NCBI GenBank assembly: GCA_024998595.1
Contig: JACOEK010000004.1
Span: 310,001 to 374,000, forward strand
Source of the DNA: Nitrospira sp.
Lineage (GTDB): Bacteria; Nitrospirota; Nitrospiria; Nitrospirales; Nitrospiraceae
Reading direction: 5' to 3'
DNA: 64,000 nt
Positions 61,144 to 64,000 of this stretch are shown here, in pieces (the stretch's first letter is position 1; each line of letters begins with the position of its first letter). Under the pieces are notes generated by a model, which was not told the DNA's origin, ran no database searches, and worked only from the letters and a program-made list of their open reading frames with translations. The position numbers and the translations under genes are program-made.

Positions 61144-61214
61144 AAGCATGCCCGGATCATGATCCGTAAGCGGGCGGCGATACCATCAGGCGCAATCCAG
61201 ATGTTTCTCCAGCG

Positions 61215-62219
61215 TCATTGCGCCTGGGCTCGCCGCGACAGGGACACGATGTAGGACGCCGAACGGGCGGCGATCATCGGATCGGCGGCCTCGATACCGG
61301 GGACTAGCGCTCCCGGCATGAAGAGTAACTTCTTCTCGGCGGCTTGGCTGTCGGCCACGGCCTTCGTGATGGTGATCGTCCCTAATTCGATCTGCTTGCG
61401 ACTGTCGGGCCACGCGATCGTGGGATCGTCGATCTTGTCGTCCTTCTCGGCCACCTGCAGCATCAGTTTGAACTTGGCAGGACCGCGGCGTACCCGTGCG
61501 CGTATCTCAGTGCTCAAATAATCAGGCTCCGCCGTGGCGAGTTGCTCTTGGGTGAGAAAGTGATCGCCGGCCACGGGCCGCAGCTGGTACCGACCGAATG
61601 TGCTCGCCCCTTTCGCATTCGTGAACTTGAACGAGTTGATTCCGAAATAGGGCAGCGTGGCGTAACTGACCGGCTGTGGCTTCGGGCTCTCCACGAAATG
61701 TTTCGCAGCCGGATGCGCCCCTAGAAACTTTTCGATGGCGGTTGGCTTGGGAGCGTCGGGTCCGCTCGCACCCACCGCGAGCAGAAAGTCCCTGAACTCT
61801 TCCGCAGTAGCAACGGGAAATCCGTTGAAAGAGAGGACCACGAGATCCGTCTTGGACCCATCGGGCAGTGAAAATTTGACGGCCATGCCGCGTGGCATCT
61901 GACTGGTATCCGGAACGTTCGGTTGCCCCGAGCCCGCAGAGAACCGCACTGTCACCGGAATCGACGCCTTCTTCTTTTGCAGATGAGCCGCCTTGCTCAC
62001 CGAGGCTGCTGTAGCGGCAGGGGTGAACGTGCCCTCCAAAACGACGCCCTTCGGATGATTCGCGCGCATGCCGGGATGAACACCGAAGACGCCGTTGAAG
62101 GCATCGACGAGTTGTTCAGGCAGTGATTTCTGAGGGGCCTGGGCGTCCTCAGCCACGGCAGAAGCGGGGATGATCAGGGTAGCAGTGAGCGCGGCTGTTG
62201 CTGCGAGTGATCTCCACAT
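61215..62219 (-). CDS. Exported catalase-family peroxidase
   Basis: 334 residues from ATG at 62219; a longer frame is unsupported. Signal peptide 1-23 (AATAALTATLIIPASAVA). Catalase-like heme-peroxidase core: distal His55 in NHPKGVVLEGTF, VRFSAGSGQPNVPDTSQMPRGMAVKF, LVVLSFNGFPV, YFGINSFKFTNAKG and FGRYQLRPV, a plausible region for the proximal Tyr. Family of small periplasmic catalase-related peroxidases (SrpA type). Removes peroxides in the periplasm. Confidence 0.9.
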   Translation of the reverse strand: MWRSLAATAALTATLIIPASAVAEDAQAPQKSLPEQLVDAFNGVFGVHPGMRANHPKGVVLEGTFTPAATAASVSKAAHLQKKKASIPVTVRFSAGSGQPNVPDTSQMPRGMAVKFSLPDGSKTDLVVLSFNGFPVATAEEFRDFLLAVGASGPDAPKPTAIEKFLGAHPAAKHFVESPKPQPVSYATLPYFGINSFKFTNAKGASTFGRYQLRPVAGDHFLTQEQLATAEPDYLSTEIRARVRRGPAKFKLMLQVAEKDDKIDDPTIAWPDSRKQIELGTITITKAVADSQAAEKKLLFMPGALVPGIEAADPMIAARSASYIVSLSRRAQAQ

Positions 62220-62424
62220 AGGCCGGTCCCTCCTCGAAGGTTGTCGATTCGACGATGCTCGGCTTTGGAACAGCTCATCCCAATCAAGGATGTGGCGCGA
62301 CAGGCAAACGGGGTGGGTGAGCGATGGAACCCTACTCCTGCATGCCGACTGAGTCAATCGGCCAGCGAGGTCGCCCTGATCACTCTTTCTTTCCCACTCG
62401 CGTAGCTGGTAAGAGAAGTCCACC

Positions 62425-63552
62425 ATGGCGACCCCCAAACTCTTTGAGCCGATAGTGATCGGTGAGCAGACGCTCTGCAACCGCATCGTCATTGCGCCGA
62501 TGTGCCAGTACTCTGCGGTCGATGGCCAGATGACCGACTGGCATCTGATACACCTTGGCCACCTAGCTCTGTCCGGGGCGGCCGTGCTGACCATTGAGGC
62601 CACCGCGGTTGAGCCGGAGGGACGGATCACCTACGCTGATGTCGGACTCTGGGACGATGCAACCGAAGTGGCCCTTGCGCGCACGTTGCAGAGTGTCCGC
62701 CGTTGGTCGGATATTCCCATTGCCATTCAGCTGGCCCATGCGGGCCGGAAGGCATCGACCGATGTACCGTGGAAAGGGGGCGGGCAATTCCCGCCTAATC
62801 ATGAACAGGGGTGGCAGACAGTCGCTCCGTCGGCGATCCCATTTGCAGCCGGCCAACATCCTCCGGTTGCCTTAGACCATTCAGCGATGAATCGCCTTCG
62901 CGAATCGTTCGCTTCTTCGGCCCGTCGCGCGGGGAGGCTCGGGCTCGACGCGGTGCAGATTCACGTCGCGCACGGCTATCTTCTCCATGAATTTTTGTCG
63001 CCGCTCTCCAACCGACGCGAGGATGAGTATGGCGGCTCCCTGGACAATCGCCTGCGGTTTCCCCTCGAGATTTTTGATGCAGTCCGCGCCGCGTTCCCGT
63101 CCAATCGGCCGGTGACCGTGCGCGTGTCCGGCACCGACTGGGTAGAAGGCGGTTGGGACATCGAGCAGACCATCGCATTCGCCAAGGCCCTGGAAGCGCG
63201 TGGTTGTGCCGCCATTCATGTCTCCAGCGGCGGGCTCGATCCGCGCCAGCACATTCCTCTGGGCCCCGGTTACCAGGTGCCGCTTGCCAGAGCGGTTAAA
63301 CAGGCCGTTTCGGTGCCGGTGATTGCGGTCGGCCTCATCACCGATTATGACCAGGCGGAGGCAATTGTCAGCCGAGGGGATGCGGACATGATCGCGCTCG
63401 CCCGTGCGATCCTGTACGACCCGCGTTGGCCCTGGCATGCGGCGGCGCACCTTGGCGCGCAGGTTAAGGCACCGAGCCAATATTGGCGCAGCCAGCCGAG
63501 CCGGTACCGCGATGTATTCATTACGGACAAGCAGAAGGGAATCAAACCGTAA
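62425..63552 (+). CDS. Old-Yellow-Enzyme NADH:flavin oxidoreductase
   Basis: 375 residues. LFEPIVIGEQTLCNRIVIAPMCQYSA, QLAHAGRKAS, the proton-transfer QIHVAHGYLLHEFLSPLSNRREDEYGGSLDNRLRFPLEIFDAV, VRVSGTDWVEGGWDIEQ, and C-terminal PVIAVGLITDYDQAEAIVSRGDADMIALARAILYDPRWPW. TIM-barrel FMN enzyme of the YqjM/class III type (Cys26/27 near the flavin). Reduces alpha,beta-unsaturated carbonyls with NAD(P)H. Divergent from the peroxidase. Confidence 0.95.
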   Translation: MATPKLFEPIVIGEQTLCNRIVIAPMCQYSAVDGQMTDWHLIHLGHLALSGAAVLTIEATAVEPEGRITYADVGLWDDATEVALARTLQSVRRWSDIPIAIQLAHAGRKASTDVPWKGGGQFPPNHEQGWQTVAPSAIPFAAGQHPPVALDHSAMNRLRESFASSARRAGRLGLDAVQIHVAHGYLLHEFLSPLSNRREDEYGGSLDNRLRFPLEIFDAVRAAFPSNRPVTVRVSGTDWVEGGWDIEQTIAFAKALEARGCAAIHVSSGGLDPRQHIPLGPGYQVPLARAVKQAVSVPVIAVGLITDYDQAEAIVSRGDADMIALARAILYDPRWPWHAAAHLGAQVKAPSQYWRSQPSRYRDVFITDKQKGIKP

Positions 63553-63856
63553 TCATCTGGTGATGCAGAGGCCTGCCCGCGCCAGATCCATCTCTCGCGG
63601 GTGGAAGGGTAGAGTTCTGCCACCATCTCTCCGGTTATGAACTCATCGCGTCCTGTGTACCCTGTCCCTCATCCGTTTGCGTAAATTCCTACAGAGTCTC
63701 GATTACACCTCTCCAGCTACTTCGGACGGATTCTCGTCTCTTGTTATTCCAGGGATATACCCAGTCGGAATGAAGCGGGAGGTGCGTAGAATGTCGTGAA
63801 CGTAGTGGCCAGACCCATCTACGCAATCTTATCCACATAACAGGGAGGGTAAAGCC
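63553..63856. other. Gap before lipoprotein gene, no gene
   Basis: 304 bp, no supported frame. The AGGGAGG ribosome site of the next gene is at the right edge. I see no firm promoter. Confidence 0.4.
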
Positions 63857-64000
63857 ATGCGATACCTCGGAATGCTCGCGTTACTGGTCGCTACCCTCAC
63901 TGGGACGACAGCTTGTGATCAACATCCCCAACCATCTCAGACCCCCTCGAATGCTGCCCCCACATCGTCGGATCGAAAAGAGACGCACCCGGCTCAGCCA
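63857..64000 (+). CDS. Lipoprotein, partial (cut by window end)
   Basis: Starts at ATG 63857 (GGGAGG upstream) and runs past the window end. Signal peptide MRYLGMLALLVATLTGTTACDQ: a lipobox-like T-T-A-C makes a lipoprotein likely. The next ~25 residues are Pro/Ser/Thr/Ala-rich (QPSQTPSNAAPTSSDRKETH), a flexible linker. Function unknown. Confidence 0.75.
   Translation, partial: MRYLGMLALLVATLTGTTACDQHPQPSQTPSNAAPTSSDRKETHPAQP

Overview
The window is about 60% GC, densely coded and looks chromosomal. Its housekeeping and accessory content (small cysteine-rich or histidine-rich proteins, multi-domain signalling proteins, a Cam-type gamma carbonic anhydrase, a CHAT-family protein) is what I would expect of a Nitrospira-like bacterium. 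That assignment is an inference from gene style; there is no rRNA or marker gene here to prove it. I see no tRNA, rRNA, CRISPR array, IS element or integrase.

Layout. (1) 1-6.7 kb, minus strand: a large protein joining an alpha/beta-hydrolase to a CHAT caspase-like domain, a two-gene envelope operon, and an acyltransferase-3 membrane protein. (2) 7.4-37.7 kb, plus strand: a near-continuous contractile injection system (eCIS, phage-tail-like) locus. It opens with a sigma-54 enhancer-binding regulator, paired dyad repeats and a GG-N10-GC (sigma-54) promoter. Then come a small winged-helix-like protein, sheath, tube, a zinc-finger assembly protein, a sheath cap (DUF4255), an AAA+ ATPase, two eCIS-core (DUF4157) proteins separated by two accessory genes, a second tube-type protein, LysM protein, hub, spike, PAAR-like tip, gp25, two gp6/J-like baseplate proteins, a gpI-like protein, a giant beta-helix protein, a small coiled coil and a third eCIS-core protein. 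Many junctions are 4-bp ATGA/GTGA overlaps, so translation is probably coupled. (3) 37.8-64 kb: mixed-strand accessory and metabolic genes. These include an RNase II/R-like protein, a frameshifted glycosyltransferase, an AraC regulator divergent from a methyltransferase/AhpD-like pair, a PAS histidine kinase, pyruvate kinase, threonine ammonia-lyase behind an attenuator-like leader, a gamma carbonic anhydrase, a persulfide-dioxygenase-like enzyme, a tyrosinase with a MelC1-like partner, a catalase-family peroxidase and an Old-Yellow-Enzyme oxidoreductase.

Most notable: the first eCIS-core protein (16655-18652) carries two annexin-like repeats and a C-terminal domain with the HExGHAxDDY and EFFAE signatures of anthrax lethal factor. 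It is a candidate injected protease. The locus has its own apparent sigma-54 control unit, with a regulator whose receiver-like domain lacks the phospho-acceptor aspartate. I found no tape-measure protein, so tail-length control is unexplained.
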